Source of the DNA: Flavobacteriales bacterium
Lineage (GTDB): Bacteria > Bacteroidota > Bacteroidia > Flavobacteriales_F > PHOS-HE28
Direction: 5' to 3'
NCBI GenBank assembly: GCA_016788635.1
Contig: JAEUSU010000008.1
Span: 186,001-250,000 of the forward strand
DNA: 64,000 nt
Shown here: piece by piece, positions 1-9,157 of the stretch
How positions within the stretch are numbered: the stretch's first letter is position 1
How the letters are laid out: each line of letters starts with the position of its first letter
Position numbers and translations under genes: made by a program
Notes under the pieces: generated by a model
Databases searched by the model: none
The model's input: only the letters and a program-made list of their open reading frames with translations
What the model was told of the DNA's origin: nothing

Positions 1-103
1 GTGCACCGCTGAGCCCACTGGCGGCATTGTAATAGCCCGGCGGCGGCTGGCCCAGCGCCACAGCGACCCGCAGGCAGGTCAGCAGCAGGAGCACAGGGCG
101 CAT
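1..103 (-). CDS. Secreted endonuclease I-like protein, N-terminal fragment
   Basis: Only the first 34 codons lie inside the window; the gene continues beyond position 1. The ATG is at 103-101 on the minus strand. Translation gives a signal peptide of about 18 residues (hydrophobic run VLLLLTC then VAVALGQ) followed by PPPGYYNAASGLSGA. The pattern P-x-GYYN-A/S-A-x-GL-x-G is the usual mature N-terminus of Bacteroidota extracellular endonuclease I family proteins, which degrade DNA outside the cell and are often type IX substrates. The family call rests on this short motif alone; a different secreted protein is possible. Confidence 0.5.
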   Translation of the reverse strand, partial: MRPVLLLLTCLRVAVALGQPPPGYYNAASGLSGA

Positions 104-150
104 GCCGCGAAGGTATCGAAGGCATATGGAGAAGCGGTAGGGTGGGAATT

Positions 151-230
151 CTCACACGGAGACACGGAGAACACGGAGAATGCAGTTCCCCCATCGCCGA
201 TCCCCCCGTGCCTCCGTGTCTCCGTGTGAG
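151..230. repeat. Intergenic inverted repeat, CACGGAG family copy 1
   Basis: Two perfect 19-bp arms, 151-169 and 212-230, are reverse complements (arm core CACACGGAGACACGGAG). A weaker continuation of the arms lies inside (170-180 against 200-211). The element sits between the divergent endonuclease-like gene and the flavoprotein gene. Related, less perfect elements occur at 20415-20495 and 45455-45649. Confidence 0.75.
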
Positions 231-299
231 GTTTAACCAGATGCCACATTCACCCATTTGCCACATTTCCACATTTCATTCTTCCACCACCTTTGCCCC

Positions 300-1514
300 A
301 TGCACGTGGTGGTGATCGGCGGTGGCGCAGCGGGCTTCTTCGCGGCCATCAGCGCACGCCTGCACCACCCGGCGGCCCGTGTCACCTTGCTGGAAAAGAG
401 CGACAAGCCCCTGGCCAAGGTGCGCATCAGCGGTGGTGGACGCTGCAATGTGACCCACGCCTGCTTCGACGACCGCAAGCTTGCGAAGCATTATCCGCGT
501 GGCGGCGCCTTCCTGCGCAAGGCCTTCGCGCAATGGAGCGTGAAGGATACCGTGGCCTGGTTCGCGACGCAGGGCGTGCGGCTGAAGACCGAAGCGGATG
601 GCCGCATGTTCCCGGTGACGGACGATTCCGGCACCGTGATGGATGCGCTCATGCACGCGGCGCATGCGTCCGGCGTGGAACTGAAGCTCCGCTGTCCGGT
701 GATGGCGCTGGAACGCACTGCCATGGGCTGGAAGGTGCACTTGCGAGACGGCACCCTCCAGGCCGATCATGTGATCGTGTGCAGCGGCGGTTCCCCTTCG
801 CGGCAGGGCCTGCAATGGCTCGCGGACCTGGGCCACACCATCGTGGATCCCGTGCCCTCGCTCTTCACCTTCAACCTGCCCGATGATCCGATCCGGACAT
901 TGATGGGCGTGTCGGTTGACCCTGCGCGCGTTTGGTTACCGGGTACGGACCTCGAAGCAGAAGGACCGCTCCTGATCACGCATTGGGGCCTCAGCGGACC
1001 GGCGGTGCTGCGGCTGAGCGCGTGGGGCGCGCGCTGGCTGAACGGAAGGCAATACGCGTTCACCGTTCGCGTGGATTGGCTCCGGCCCTTGGAAGCGAAG
1101 GAAGCCCGTGCGCGCATCGCCGAAGAAGCATCGGCGCATCCGAAACGCCAATGTGGCAACCTGGAAGCTTTGCCACTTCCACAACGGCTGTGGACCTTCC
1201 TGTTGCACAAGGCCGATCTGGCCCCGGATAAGCCGCTCGGCGAAGTGGGCCCGCGCCAAATGGACCGCCTGCTCGACGTGCTCACCAACGACCGCTATGA
1301 GGCGCGTGGCAAGACCACCTTCAAAGAGGAGTTCGTCACCGCCGGCGGGGTTGACCTTGCGCAAGTGGATCCACATTCCATGCGCAGCCTGAGGCTTCCC
1401 AACCTCTCCTTTGCCGGGGAAGTGCTGGATATCGACGGCATCACCGGCGGCTTCAACTTCCAGGCGGCGTGGACCACCGGTTGGATCGCTGGAACGCACA
1501 TCTTCGATGCCTGA
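300..1514 (+). CDS. NAD(P)/FAD-dependent oxidoreductase, BaiN/HI0933 family
   Basis: Flavoprotein of 404 residues. The N-terminus VVVIGGGAAGFFAA is a Rossmann FAD-binding motif (GxGxxG type), followed by SGGGRCNVTH near residue 45, a signature of the HI0933/YhiN/BaiN family. The C-terminus carries the family's second FAD segment, AGEVLDIDGITGGFNFQAAW. Family members are putative flavin-dependent reductases; BaiN reduces bile-acid intermediates in gut bacteria, but the substrate here cannot be read from sequence. I chose the ATG at 300 because the Rossmann motif begins directly after it; an in-frame ATG at 258 would add 14 residues unlike the family. The exonuclease gene follows after 7 bases, so the two are probably co-transcribed. 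Confidence 0.88.
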   Translation: MHVVVIGGGAAGFFAAISARLHHPAARVTLLEKSDKPLAKVRISGGGRCNVTHACFDDRKLAKHYPRGGAFLRKAFAQWSVKDTVAWFATQGVRLKTEADGRMFPVTDDSGTVMDALMHAAHASGVELKLRCPVMALERTAMGWKVHLRDGTLQADHVIVCSGGSPSRQGLQWLADLGHTIVDPVPSLFTFNLPDDPIRTLMGVSVDPARVWLPGTDLEAEGPLLITHWGLSGPAVLRLSAWGARWLNGRQYAFTVRVDWLRPLEAKEARARIAEEASAHPKRQCGNLEALPLPQRLWTFLLHKADLAPDKPLGEVGPRQMDRLLDVLTNDRYEARGKTTFKEEFVTAGGVDLAQVDPHSMRSLRLPNLSFAGEVLDIDGITGGFNFQAAWTTGWIAGTHIFDA

Positions 1515-1521
1515 ACGCCCC

Positions 1522-2133
1522 ATGGACTTCATCGCCATTGACTTCGAGACCGCCGACACGCGCCCGGACAGCCCGTGCGAGCTGGGGCTGGCGATCGTGC
1601 GTGGCGGGGTGGTACGCGAAGCCCGCTCGTGGTTGATCAAGCCGGCATGCCACCCGTGGTTCTCGCCGTTCAACGTGGCCGTGCACGGCATCCGGCCGGA
1701 GCATGTGGCCAACGCGCCGGACTTCGCCGGGGTGTGGGCCGAAGTGGCGCCCATGCTGGTGAACCAGGTGCTGGTGGCGCACAACGCGGCGTTCGACATG
1801 GGTGTGTTGCGCGCTTCGTTGACTTCCGCGCGGATACCGCTGCCTGAGCTGCGCTACTTCTGCAGCGTGTCCATGGCGCGGCGCGTATGGCCGGGAAAGC
1901 GCAGCTACGGGCTGGGGGTCCTGTGCGCCGAGCACGGCATCGCGTTCCGCCACCATCGTGCGGGCGATGACAGCGCGGCCACTGCGGAATTGGTGCTGCG
2001 CGCCACGGAAAGACATGGCGCGGCGGATATCGGACGATTCCTGAACGGCATCCGGCTGGGCACAGGCAGCCTCGGCCCGCAAGGCCAGCGCACCCCGGGC
2101 GGCAAGTTCATTCCGGTGGTGGCCGGGTACTGA
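1522..2133 (+). CDS. DEDDh-family 3'-5' exonuclease (DnaQ-like)
   Basis: 203-residue protein beginning DFIAIDFETAD, the Exo I motif (DxE) of DEDDh exonucleases. The Exo II region VLVAHNAAFDMGVLR supplies the second acidic residue, and HHRAGDDSAATAEL carries the H-x4-D Exo III motif. Single-domain DnaQ-like proteins of this size act in DNA repair or RNA turnover; there is no polymerase or helicase domain. Start at ATG 1522 puts the first catalytic motif at residue 7, as usual for the family; an ATG at 1507 overlapping the upstream stop would add five residues. It follows the flavoprotein gene closely and converges on rplT. Confidence 0.85.
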   Translation: MDFIAIDFETADTRPDSPCELGLAIVRGGVVREARSWLIKPACHPWFSPFNVAVHGIRPEHVANAPDFAGVWAEVAPMLVNQVLVAHNAAFDMGVLRASLTSARIPLPELRYFCSVSMARRVWPGKRSYGLGVLCAEHGIAFRHHRAGDDSAATAELVLRATERHGAADIGRFLNGIRLGTGSLGPQGQRTPGGKFIPVVAGY

Positions 2134-2138
2134 ACGAA

Positions 2139-2162
2139 CAAGGGGGACCGAAGCCCCCCTTG
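2139..2162. terminator. Hairpin between exonuclease and rplT, probable bidirectional terminator
   Basis: CAAGGGGG (2139-2146) pairs with CCCCCTTG (2155-2162) around an 8-base loop. It lies between two convergent genes (stops at 2133 and 2187). The T-tract is weak on both strands, so termination is inferred from position and stem strength. Confidence 0.5.
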
Positions 2163-2186
2163 CGCTGTCCCCATCCGAATTGGGAC

Positions 2187-2531
2187 TTATTTCACTTTCT
2201 GCACGATGGCCTTGAAGGCCTCGGGGTCGCTGTAGGCGATCTCGGCCAGGGCCTTGCGGTCCAGGTCGATGTTGTGCTTCTTGAGGCCGCTCATGAACAC
2301 GCTGTAGCTCAGGCCGTGCTCGCGCGTGGCGGCGTTGATGCGCTGGATCCACAGGCTGCGGAAGTCGCGCTTCTTGATCTTGCGGCCCACGAAGGCGTGC
2401 TGCAGGCCTTTTTCAACGGTGTTCTTGGCAACGGTCCACACGTTCTTGCGGCGGCCGAAGTTGCCTTTGGCCAGCTCCAGTGTCTTTTTCCGACGGGCGC
2501 GGCTGGCGACTTTGTTCTTACTGCGGGGCAT
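2187..2531 (-). CDS. rplT: 50S ribosomal protein L20
   Basis: 114 residues, the normal size for L20. The N-terminus [16 protein letters not shown] and the internal [16 protein letters not shown] and [15 protein letters not shown] segments are diagnostic. L20 binds 23S rRNA early in large-subunit assembly. It is the last gene of the minus-strand series thrS-infC-rpmI-rplT, 106 bases downstream of rpmI. In many bacteria L20 represses this operon by binding its leader; no such site was identified here. Confidence 0.97.
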   Translation of the reverse strand: MPRSKNKVASRARRKKTLELAKGNFGRRKNVWTVAKNTVEKGLQHAFVGRKIKKRDFRSLWIQRINAATREHGLSYSVFMSGLKKHNIDLDRKALAEIAYSDPEAFKAIVQKVK

Positions 2532-2637
2532 TGTTGTTTCGGTTTTCGGGCGTGAGCGTCACCGATGCGATCGGGGATCTTGGGGGCTGCACGTCCTGGT
2601 TAACTCCACCTATTAGCCGGAGAGCTTGGGCTTCTGA

Positions 2638-2829
2638 TCAGGCGAGCAGGGCGAGGATGTTCTTCTCGTCGCGCTTGTTCACCGTGGCCATCTTGGCCAG
2701 GTTGCGCTTGCGCTTCTTGTGCTTCTTGGTCAGGATGTGGTTCTTGAAGGCGTGCTTGCGCTTCACCTTGCCGGATGCGGTGAGCTTGAACCGCTTTTTG
2801 GCACCGGACTTTGACTTCGTCTTGGGCAT
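2638..2829 (-). CDS. rpmI: 50S ribosomal protein L35
   Basis: 63-residue, very basic protein beginning [20 protein letters not shown], the L35 signature, with the [14 protein letters not shown] segment in the middle. L35 is a small large-subunit protein. It begins 24 bases after the infC stop and precedes rplT, the usual order for this operon. Confidence 0.97.
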   Translation of the reverse strand: MPKTKSKSGAKKRFKLTASGKVKRKHAFKNHILTKKHKKRKRNLAKMATVNKRDEKNILALLA

Positions 2830-2853
2830 GGCCGCTATGTTATCGGATGGGGC

Positions 2854-3447
2854 TTATTTCTTTTTCTTGGGGATGATCATCATGATCATGCGCTTGCCTT
2901 CGAGCTTGGGCATGGCCTCCACCAGGCCCACGTCCTCCAAGGCTTGCGCGAACTTCAACAGCAGGATCTCGCCACGCTCCTTGAACACGATGGTGCGGCC
3001 GCGGAAGAAGACGTAGGCCTTCACTTTGGCGCCCTCGGCCAGGAACTTCTTGGCATGGTTGAGCTTGAAGTTGAGGTCGTGCTCGTCCGTGTTGGGGCCG
3101 AAACGGATCTCCTTCATCTCCACATTGGCCTGCTTGGCCTTGATCTCCTTCTGCTTCTTCTTGAGGTCGTAGAGGAACTTCTTGTAGTCCGTGATGCGGC
3201 ATACCGGCGGCACGGCCGTGGGGCTGATCTCCACCAGGTCCAGTCCAAGTTCCTGTGCCATGGCCAACGCCTTGTCATAGGAATAGACGCCCTGCTCCAC
3301 GTTCTCGCCCACCACGCGCACCTCGTACACGCCGCGAATGCGCTCGTTGATCCGGTGCGGATCCTCTTTGATGACGCGCCGTGGACCGCGGGGGCCGCGG
3401 GGGCCTTGCGGGGGGCGTGGACCGGAAAAGGGGGGGCGTGTCGCCAA
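2854..3447 (-). CDS. infC: Translation initiation factor IF-3, non-AUG start
   Basis: About 197 residues. After a Pro/Gly/Arg-rich leader ([15 protein letters not shown]) typical of Bacteroidota IF-3, the N-domain contains [17 protein letters not shown], the linker is Lys-rich, and the C-domain contains the family segments [15 protein letters not shown] and FFRGR. IF-3 binds 30S subunits and checks start-codon choice. No ATG exists in frame between the upstream stop and codon 60 or so, so translation must begin at a non-AUG codon. The TTG at 3447 gives the N-terminus MATRPPFSG. The gene begins 32 bases after the thrS stop. Infrequent start codons on infC are known to let IF-3 limit its own synthesis. 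Confidence 0.95.
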   Translation of the reverse strand: MATRPPFSGPRPPQGPRGPRGPRRVIKEDPHRINERIRGVYEVRVVGENVEQGVYSYDKALAMAQELGLDLVEISPTAVPPVCRITDYKKFLYDLKKKQKEIKAKQANVEMKEIRFGPNTDEHDLNFKLNHAKKFLAEGAKVKAYVFFRGRTIVFKERGEILLLKFAQALEDVGLVEAMPKLEGKRMIMMIIPKKKK

Positions 3448-3479
3448 GCGGGAAAGGTGGATTGGTTGCTGGAATGGGG

Positions 3480-5420
3480 TCAGTGCGTGCCGAGGCTGGC
3501 CTGTATGCGTTCGTTCACCAGGCGGCGGAAACCGTCCAGGTCCATGGCGCCCAGATCGCCCTTGCCTTGTTCACGCACGCTCACGGTGTTGGTCTCTTCT
3601 TCTTTTTCGCCGATGATGAGCATGAAGGGGACCTTGGAGAGCTCCGCATCGCGGATCTTTCGGCCGATCTTCTCGCTGCGCTCGTCAACGGAGGCGCGAA
3701 TATCGGAATCTTTCAGGTTCCCAGCGACTTGCTGTGCGGCATCGATGTACTTGTCGCTGATGGGCAGGATGATGGCCTGCTCCGGGGTGAGCCACAGGGG
3801 GAAGCGCCCGGCGGTGTGCTCGATGATGAGGGCGATGAAGCGCTCCAGGCTGCCAAAGGGTGCCCGGTGGATCATCACGGGCCGGTGCCGTTGGTTGTCG
3901 CTGCCCACGTACTCCAGCTCAAAGCGTTCGGGCAGGTTGTAGTCCACCTGGATGGTGCCCAGCTGCCAGCGTCGGCCCAGGGCATCGCGCACCATGAAGT
4001 CCAGCTTGGGGCCGTAGAAGGCCGCCTCGCCATATTCCACCACGGTCTTCAGCCCGCTCTGGGCGGCCGCATCAATGATGGCCTGCTCGGCCTTCTGCCA
4101 GTTCTCCTCGCTGCCGATGTACTTGCTGCGGTCCACCTGGTCGCGCAGGCTCACCTGTGCCTCGAACTGTTCAAGCCCCAGCGCGCGCAACACCAGCAGC
4201 ACCAGGTCGATCACCTTCATGAACTCCTCCTGCACCTGGTCCGGCCGGCAGAAGAGGTGGGCATCGTCCTGCGTGAAGCCCCGCACGCGTGCCAGGCCAT
4301 GCAGCTCGCCGCTCTGCTCGTAGCGGTAGACCGTCCCGAATTCCGCAAAGCGCAGCGGCAGGTCCTTGTAGCTGCGCGGCCTGCTGGCGAAGATCTCGCA
4401 GTGGTGCGGGCAGTTCATGGGCTTCAGCATGAAGAGCTCGCCTTCCTGCGGGGTGCTGATGGGCTGGAAGCTGTCCTTGCCGTATTTCTCCCAGTGGCCG
4501 CTGGTCTCGTACAGCGATTTGCCGCCGATATGCGGGGTGGCCACTTGCACGTAGCCGGCCTTTTCCTGGGCCTCCTTCATGAAGTTGATGAGCCGCTCGC
4601 GCAACGCGGCACCTTTGGGGAGCCAGAGGGGCAGGCCGGCGCCTACCCGCTCACTGAAGGTGAAGAGGTCCAGCTCCCGGCCCAGCTTACGGTGGTCGCG
4701 CTTCTTCGCCTCCTCCAGCAGTACGAGGTATTCGTCCAGTTCCTTCTGCTTGGGGAAGGTGATGCCGTATATGCGCGTGAGCTGCTTGCGCTTTTCATCC
4801 CCACGCCAATAGGCACCCGCCACGCTCATCACCTTGGCGGCCTTGATGAAGGAGGTGTCCGGGATGTGGGGCCCGCGGCAGAGGTCCACGAAATCACCCT
4901 GCTGGTAGAAGGTGATCTCGCCATCGTTCAGGCCGTCGATCAGCTCCAGTTTGTACTCGTCGCCCTTGGTGGTGAAGTAACGGATGGCCTCGGCCTTGCT
5001 CACTTCCTGGCGGACGAAGGCACTTTTCCTGCCCGCCAGTTCCTTCATCTTGGCCTCGATGGCGGCGAAGTCGCCATCGCCAATGGTGCGGTCGCCCAGG
5101 TCCACATCGTAGTAGAAGCCGTTCTCAATGGGCGGGCCGATGCCGAATTTGACCCCCGGGTAAAGGGCCTCCAGGGCTTCGGCCAGCAGGTGGGCGCTGC
5201 TGTGCCAGAAGGTGTTCTTGCCTTCGGTGTCGTTCCAGGTGAGCAGGCTCACGGAGCAATCGCCGGGCAGGGGGCGGCCGGCTTCCCGCACTTCGCCGTT
5301 CACTTTGGCGGCGAGCACGTTGCGGGCCAGCCCTTCACTGATGCTGCGGGCCACGTCCATCGCGGAACTGCCTTCCGCATATTCCCGGACGGCACCGTCC
5401 GGCAGGGTTACTTTGATCAT
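3480..5420 (-). CDS. thrS: Threonyl-tRNA synthetase
   Basis: 646 residues, full length. In order: N-terminal TGS domain (residues 1-60, [11 protein letters not shown]), the editing domain with the [11 protein letters not shown] motif near residue 73 and the [11 protein letters not shown] segment (zinc/editing site), then the class II catalytic core with [11 protein letters not shown] (motif-associated cysteine and histidine that bind zinc) and [17 protein letters not shown] motif 2 (here [13 protein letters not shown]). The C-terminal anticodon-binding domain ends the protein. It charges tRNA-Thr in the cytoplasm. First gene of the thrS-infC-rpmI-rplT operon, with a candidate -7 box 50 bases upstream. 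Confidence 0.97.
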   Translation of the reverse strand: MIKVTLPDGAVREYAEGSSAMDVARSISEGLARNVLAAKVNGEVREAGRPLPGDCSVSLLTWNDTEGKNTFWHSSAHLLAEALEALYPGVKFGIGPPIENGFYYDVDLGDRTIGDGDFAAIEAKMKELAGRKSAFVRQEVSKAEAIRYFTTKGDEYKLELIDGLNDGEITFYQQGDFVDLCRGPHIPDTSFIKAAKVMSVAGAYWRGDEKRKQLTRIYGITFPKQKELDEYLVLLEEAKKRDHRKLGRELDLFTFSERVGAGLPLWLPKGAALRERLINFMKEAQEKAGYVQVATPHIGGKSLYETSGHWEKYGKDSFQPISTPQEGELFMLKPMNCPHHCEIFASRPRSYKDLPLRFAEFGTVYRYEQSGELHGLARVRGFTQDDAHLFCRPDQVQEEFMKVIDLVLLVLRALGLEQFEAQVSLRDQVDRSKYIGSEENWQKAEQAIIDAAAQSGLKTVVEYGEAAFYGPKLDFMVRDALGRRWQLGTIQVDYNLPERFELEYVGSDNQRHRPVMIHRAPFGSLERFIALIIEHTAGRFPLWLTPEQAIILPISDKYIDAAQQVAGNLKDSDIRASVDERSEKIGRKIRDAELSKVPFMLIIGEKEEETNTVSVREQGKGDLGAMDLDGFRRLVNERIQASLGTH

Positions 5421-5463
5421 GTGTGCGCGCTGGCACCTGTACGAGGGGCCGCCAACGGGGCCG

Positions 5464-5471
5464 CAAAAGTA
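5464..5471 (-). promoter_or_regulatory. Candidate -7 box for the thrS operon
   Basis: On the minus strand this reads TACTTTTG, a full match to the Bacteroidota primary-sigma -7 consensus TAnnTTTG, 43 bases before the thrS ATG. No clear TTG -33 element lies 19 bases upstream, so the call rests on the -7 box and position. Confidence 0.35.
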
Positions 5472-5475
5472 GCGA

Positions 5476-5495
5476 ACCCGGCCATCTGGCCGGGT
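5476..5495 (-). terminator. Hairpin downstream of the PKD gene or in the thrS promoter region
   Basis: ACCCGGCC (5476-5483) and GGCCGGGT (5488-5495) form a perfect 8-bp stem with a 4-base loop. It lies downstream of the PKD gene stop (5527) and upstream of thrS. A short T-rich stretch follows on the minus strand. It could terminate transcription from the PKD gene before thrS. Confidence 0.45.
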
Positions 5496-5526
5496 CCGCG
5501 TTGCACTGCAGGGCTTCGGGACGGGA

Positions 5527-8115
5527 CTATTTCAGCAGGGTCACATGGCCCATGTACTCCTTACGCACACGGTCCTGTTCGGCGGCACTGATCAGGCGCC
5601 AGACATAAACGCCCTGGGGAAGGATCTCTCCACTGTTCATGTAACCACCGTTCCACACGTTCCACCGATCGGTGCTCTCGAACACCTTGCCTCCCCACCG
5701 GTCAAAGATGTACAGCTTGTAGGCCGTCATGTCATCGTCCACGATGTAGGGGAAGAAGTAGTCGTTCACGCCGTCCCCGTCGGGGGTGAAGGTGTTGGGC
5801 ACGTAGACCGTGAAGTAGGGGTTGATGTAAACAACGGATTCCACCGTGTCCTTGCAGCCATGGTAGTTGGTCACGATCAGGGTGACAGGGTATTGACCTG
5901 GGTTCTGGTCGGGGAATTGGAACAGGGGGTTCTGCTCGTCGGAGTTACCCAGGCCACCCATGAAGCCGAAGTCCCAATCCCAAAGCACCACATCCGGTGT
6001 GGACCCATCCGTGAACTGGATCTCCGCCTGGTAGATGTCCGTGGGTTGTGGGGACATGGTGAAGGCGGCCACGGGGTGGTCGAACACTTCGATCAGCGCG
6101 GGCATGGTGGTATCGCCAGCACAGCCTTGTGGGCTCACCACGGTAAGAGTCACATCATAGATTCCGGGGTCCTGGTAGATGTAGGTCGGGTCGCATTGCA
6201 ATGAGGTGGCGCCATTGCCGAAGGACCACGAGCAGGTATTCACGGTGGCGGGGTCTGTCAGGTTCGTGAACTGCACTTCCAGCGGGTAGCATCCACTATC
6301 CGGCACAGCCATGATGATGGGCTCCGGTATGGGGTACACGGTCACATACATGGGCATGGTGATGGACGCGGTGCAGCCCTGGGGGGACACCACAGTGAGG
6401 GAAACGCCGTACTGGCCGGGGGTGGGGTAGTAGCCGGAAGGGGCACAATCCGTGGTGAGGGTGCCGTTGCCGAGGTCCCAATCGCAGGTGCCGATCAACG
6501 CGGGGTTGGTCGTGTTCTGGAACTGCACGGTCAGTGGTTCACAACCGCTCACCACGTTGCTGGTGAACTGGGTGTTGGGGTCCGGGTAAACCGTTACGTT
6601 GACCGGGCCAGCGGGAATGGAAGGACATCCGTTCGCTGCGGTAACTACCAGGCTTACCGGGTAGGTGCCGGGAACGGTGTAGGTATAGCTGAAGTCACAC
6701 GTGCCCAGTGCGGGCCCGGTACCGATGCTCCAGGCGCAGCTCACGAACGTTCCGGGCAGGGACGTGTTGGTGAACCCGACCGTGAGGGGGCCGCACCCGG
6801 CCAGGGTATCCAACGTGAAGCTCGCGGTGGGTGAGGCGCCCACGGTGATCAGGTCCTGGTAATAGGCATTGCCGAAGCAGTTGTCTGGCGAATACACGGT
6901 GAGTTGCACGGTGTACACACCAGGATTCAAGTAGGTGTGTTGAGGGCTGGGGTCGGTACTGGTCGTTCCATCCCCAAAGTCCCAGAAGCATGTTCCTATC
7001 GCCGCTGGTGGGGTGGTGATGTTGTTGAAGGTGACCGTGAAGGGTGCACAGCCGTTGGTGGCGGAGGGGATGAAGTCCACCGCTGGATAGGTGGGGGGCT
7101 GGATGGTGATCTGCGAGTAGTTACAGAACGCCCCACCGGGGTCGCCCATCACGAACTGGTAGGTGCCCTCCCCAAACCCATACACACCGGCGGCTTCGAG
7201 GATCGTGTCAATGGCACCGGTGATAGAGTAGCCTTCGTAGAACCACTGGTAGGCCGGCAGGATCGTATCGGGCGATGCGATCAGGGTCAGGTCGCCATCA
7301 CAAATGGACCCAATGCTGGTGATGTTGGAACTGTTGAAGAACGATGACTGGTTCAGGTTCAACGCGTCCCAGAACAGGTAAGGGCCAAAGCCACCGATCC
7401 ATGCGAACGCGGCCGGGTCCAGGTTGCACTGTGAGCCGATCATGATGGTGGCGATATCCACCGGATAGCTGAAGGTGATGGTGACGGTATTCCAGGCGAA
7501 TGTGGGCGTGTAGGTCACGGAGCCCAGCTCGATCCAGCCATTGCCCGTGGGGCATCCGGTGGTGGAAATAGGCAATGGTACACAGTTGGGCAATCCATAG
7601 ATCACGATATCAAAGGGAGGAAAGAAGATCGCTGAGTTGCTCATGACGCTGCCATCCACCGCTGAGGCGGCCACCTGCATGCTCAAGGTGTAGGATGTGC
7701 CTCCCGTGAGGGGCGTGGGGAGGCAGGCCCCGATATACTCCTGCCAGCCGTCCACCACGAAGGTGCCCACAGCAGCATTGCCGTCGGGCAAAGGCATCGG
7801 CATGATCGGTGGGAAGTAATTACAGGAATTGAAGTAGTCCGTGGTGGGCGTGGTGGCCTGCACCCAGGTCTGCGCGCAATTGAGCTGGCTGATGCCGTTG
7901 GGGCAGCAGTTCGTTTGTTCGAAGCTCGGATTGGGGATCACCGAAGGCACGGTAAGCGTATCCTGGGATTGAACACATGGGCATTGGGCCACGTCGTTCA
8001 GGTCCGCAAGTCCATTGCCATCATCATCGAAACCGTTGTTGCAGATCTCCTGTGCGTTCACCTGGGTGAACAGGAAGGCTCCGAAGAGCAGGACAAGGAT
8101 TCGGGTGGCGCGCAT
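5527..8115 (-). CDS. Secreted PKD-repeat protein with T9SS type B sorting domain
   Basis: 862 residues from the ATG at 8115, chosen because it begins a signal peptide ([16 protein letters not shown], ending VNAQ). Residues 20-45 contain a short [15 protein letters not shown] calcium-binding-like motif with cysteines. A region of about 60-270 has no recognised family but looks like a beta-rich adhesin or lectin domain. Five PKD domains follow at about 345-425, 429-510, 512-594, 597-678 and 681-765, several with the WDFGDG or WSFGNG motif. The last 95 residues ([17 protein letters not shown]...) are the gliding-motility-associated type B C-terminal domain that directs export by the type IX system. 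Likely a surface adhesin; ligand unknown. An ATG at 8205 would place 30 residues before the signal peptide and is unlikely. Confidence 0.92.
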   Translation of the reverse strand: MRATRILVLLFGAFLFTQVNAQEICNNGFDDDGNGLADLNDVAQCPCVQSQDTLTVPSVIPNPSFEQTNCCPNGISQLNCAQTWVQATTPTTDYFNSCNYFPPIMPMPLPDGNAAVGTFVVDGWQEYIGACLPTPLTGGTSYTLSMQVAASAVDGSVMSNSAIFFPPFDIVIYGLPNCVPLPISTTGCPTGNGWIELGSVTYTPTFAWNTVTITFSYPVDIATIMIGSQCNLDPAAFAWIGGFGPYLFWDALNLNQSSFFNSSNITSIGSICDGDLTLIASPDTILPAYQWFYEGYSITGAIDTILEAAGVYGFGEGTYQFVMGDPGGAFCNYSQITIQPPTYPAVDFIPSATNGCAPFTVTFNNITTPPAAIGTCFWDFGDGTTSTDPSPQHTYLNPGVYTVQLTVYSPDNCFGNAYYQDLITVGASPTASFTLDTLAGCGPLTVGFTNTSLPGTFVSCAWSIGTGPALGTCDFSYTYTVPGTYPVSLVVTAANGCPSIPAGPVNVTVYPDPNTQFTSNVVSGCEPLTVQFQNTTNPALIGTCDWDLGNGTLTTDCAPSGYYPTPGQYGVSLTVVSPQGCTASITMPMYVTVYPIPEPIIMAVPDSGCYPLEVQFTNLTDPATVNTCSWSFGNGATSLQCDPTYIYQDPGIYDVTLTVVSPQGCAGDTTMPALIEVFDHPVAAFTMSPQPTDIYQAEIQFTDGSTPDVVLWDWDFGFMGGLGNSDEQNPLFQFPDQNPGQYPVTLIVTNYHGCKDTVESVVYINPYFTVYVPNTFTPDGDGVNDYFFPYIVDDDMTAYKLYIFDRWGGKVFESTDRWNVWNGGYMNSGEILPQGVYVWRLISAAEQDRVRKEYMGHVTLLK

Positions 8116-8319
8116 GGATGGATTCTTGCTCGAATGACGAACGCGGGGTGCGCTCGGTTGTTCGGGGGTAGAACTTTTCAGGCGCAAGATAGCCCCGGGG
8201 CCCACAACCCATGGGGCGCCATGGCTCGCATTGATCCGCCATCAGCGCGTGAATAACTGGTCGGCAGGGCGGCATTGGGCCGCTTGGTTCTCCGGTAAGT
8301 TCGCCCAAGCAAAACATCC

Positions 8320-8718
8320 ATGCTACTGAACTCTGAACCGCTCGCCGAGGACCTGGGCCTTTTGCTCCTTCGCTTGGGCGCCGGTGGCACCATGGTCTGG
8401 TCCCACGGCTGGTCCAAGCTCATCCATTTCACCGAACGGATGGACAGTTTTGGCGACCCCCTCGGACTGGGCCCGGCCGTATCGCTGGCGTTGATCACCT
8501 TCGCCGAGACCATCTGTGCATCCTTGGTGGCCTTGGGTCTCTGGACCCGCGCGTCCACCATACCACTCCTGATCGGCATGGCTGTGGCCGCCTTCGCAAG
8601 CCACGGCGGGGATATCGCCGGCAAGGGCGAGCTATCCTTCATTTTCCTGATCGCGTTCGCCACCATCCTGCTTTGCGGCAGTGGGCGCTTCGCCATCGAC
8701 CGTATTTCCTTCAAGTAG
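8320..8718 (+). CDS. DoxX family membrane protein
   Basis: 132 residues with four hydrophobic segments. The start LGLLLLRLGAGGTMVWSHGW and the middle ALITFAETICASLVALGLWTR match DoxX family proteins (helical inner-membrane proteins, some linked to thiosulfate:quinone oxidation or oxidative-stress complexes). Function within the family is variable. A TAAGTTCG box, one base off the Bacteroidota -7 consensus, lies 24 bases upstream of the ATG. The gene converges on the following hypothetical gene with a 4-base gap. Confidence 0.85.
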   Translation: MLLNSEPLAEDLGLLLLRLGAGGTMVWSHGWSKLIHFTERMDSFGDPLGLGPAVSLALITFAETICASLVALGLWTRASTIPLLIGMAVAAFASHGGDIAGKGELSFIFLIAFATILLCGSGRFAIDRISFK

Positions 8719-8722
8719 GAGC

Positions 8723-9070
8723 CTACGGTCTGGTTGGTGGGGCCTCCACCATGCGCACTTCCAATTGGCGTACCCTGTATTTGGCCTTCAATTCACGGCG
8801 CGACAGCTCGCCTTCTTCCGCAGTGGCGAAGCGTTGTACTTCAATGTCCGTGATGTCCTTGAACTCGGGGTAGTCCTGCCGCACCCGGGCGAGGAGCATG
8901 GGCGTTGTGAAGGCCTCGGTGGTGGCGAACAGAGGCGTGATGTAGACCACGGGGCCATTGCGCCAGTTTCCGACGGCATAGGCATGGATCACTTTCGGCT
9001 CCTGGGCGGAGCTATGCTGCACAATGCAGGAGAGCAGCGGAAGAAGGATCAGCAGGCGAAGGGGTGACAT
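8723..9070 (-). CDS. Hypothetical secreted protein
   Basis: 115 residues from the ATG at 9070. An N-terminal signal peptide is clear (SPLRLLILLPLLSCIVQ, ending SSAQ). The mature part of about 90 residues is unlike any family I recognise; it contains WRNGPVVYITPLF and a charged segment ending EELSRRELKAKYRV-like. An ATG seven codons upstream (9091) is possible. The protein is probably periplasmic or outer-membrane associated. Its start lies close to folD on the opposite strand, so the two share an upstream region. Confidence 0.65.
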   Translation of the reverse strand: MSPLRLLILLPLLSCIVQHSSAQEPKVIHAYAVGNWRNGPVVYITPLFATTEAFTTPMLLARVRQDYPEFKDITDIEVQRFATAEEGELSRRELKAKYRVRQLEVRMVEAPPTRP

Positions 9071-9144
9071 GGGCGTGATCGGGATGGACAAATATGGTGC
9101 CCCCGGGCCAGTTCAGGCGGCTTGGCCAGTAGGCGGGCAGCGCG

Positions 9145-9152
9145 TAGGTTTG
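9145..9152 (+). promoter_or_regulatory. Candidate -7 box immediately before folD
   Basis: TAGGTTTG matches TAnnTTTG exactly and ends 5 bases before the folD ATG. If used, the transcript would begin at or very near the start codon, giving a leaderless mRNA. A -33 TTG is not obvious. Confidence 0.4.
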
Positions 9153-9157
9153 AAGGC

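Noticed and set aside
276..836. Long minus-strand open frames opposite the flavoprotein gene
   Set aside because: They overlap a well-supported gene, have no domain, and reflect high GC content, which keeps stop codons rare in other frames.
3381..5591. A 736-codon plus-strand frame across thrS
   Set aside because: Composition (Ala/Val/Leu/His/Gly runs, no motif) is typical of an antisense shadow; thrS has full-length conserved domains.
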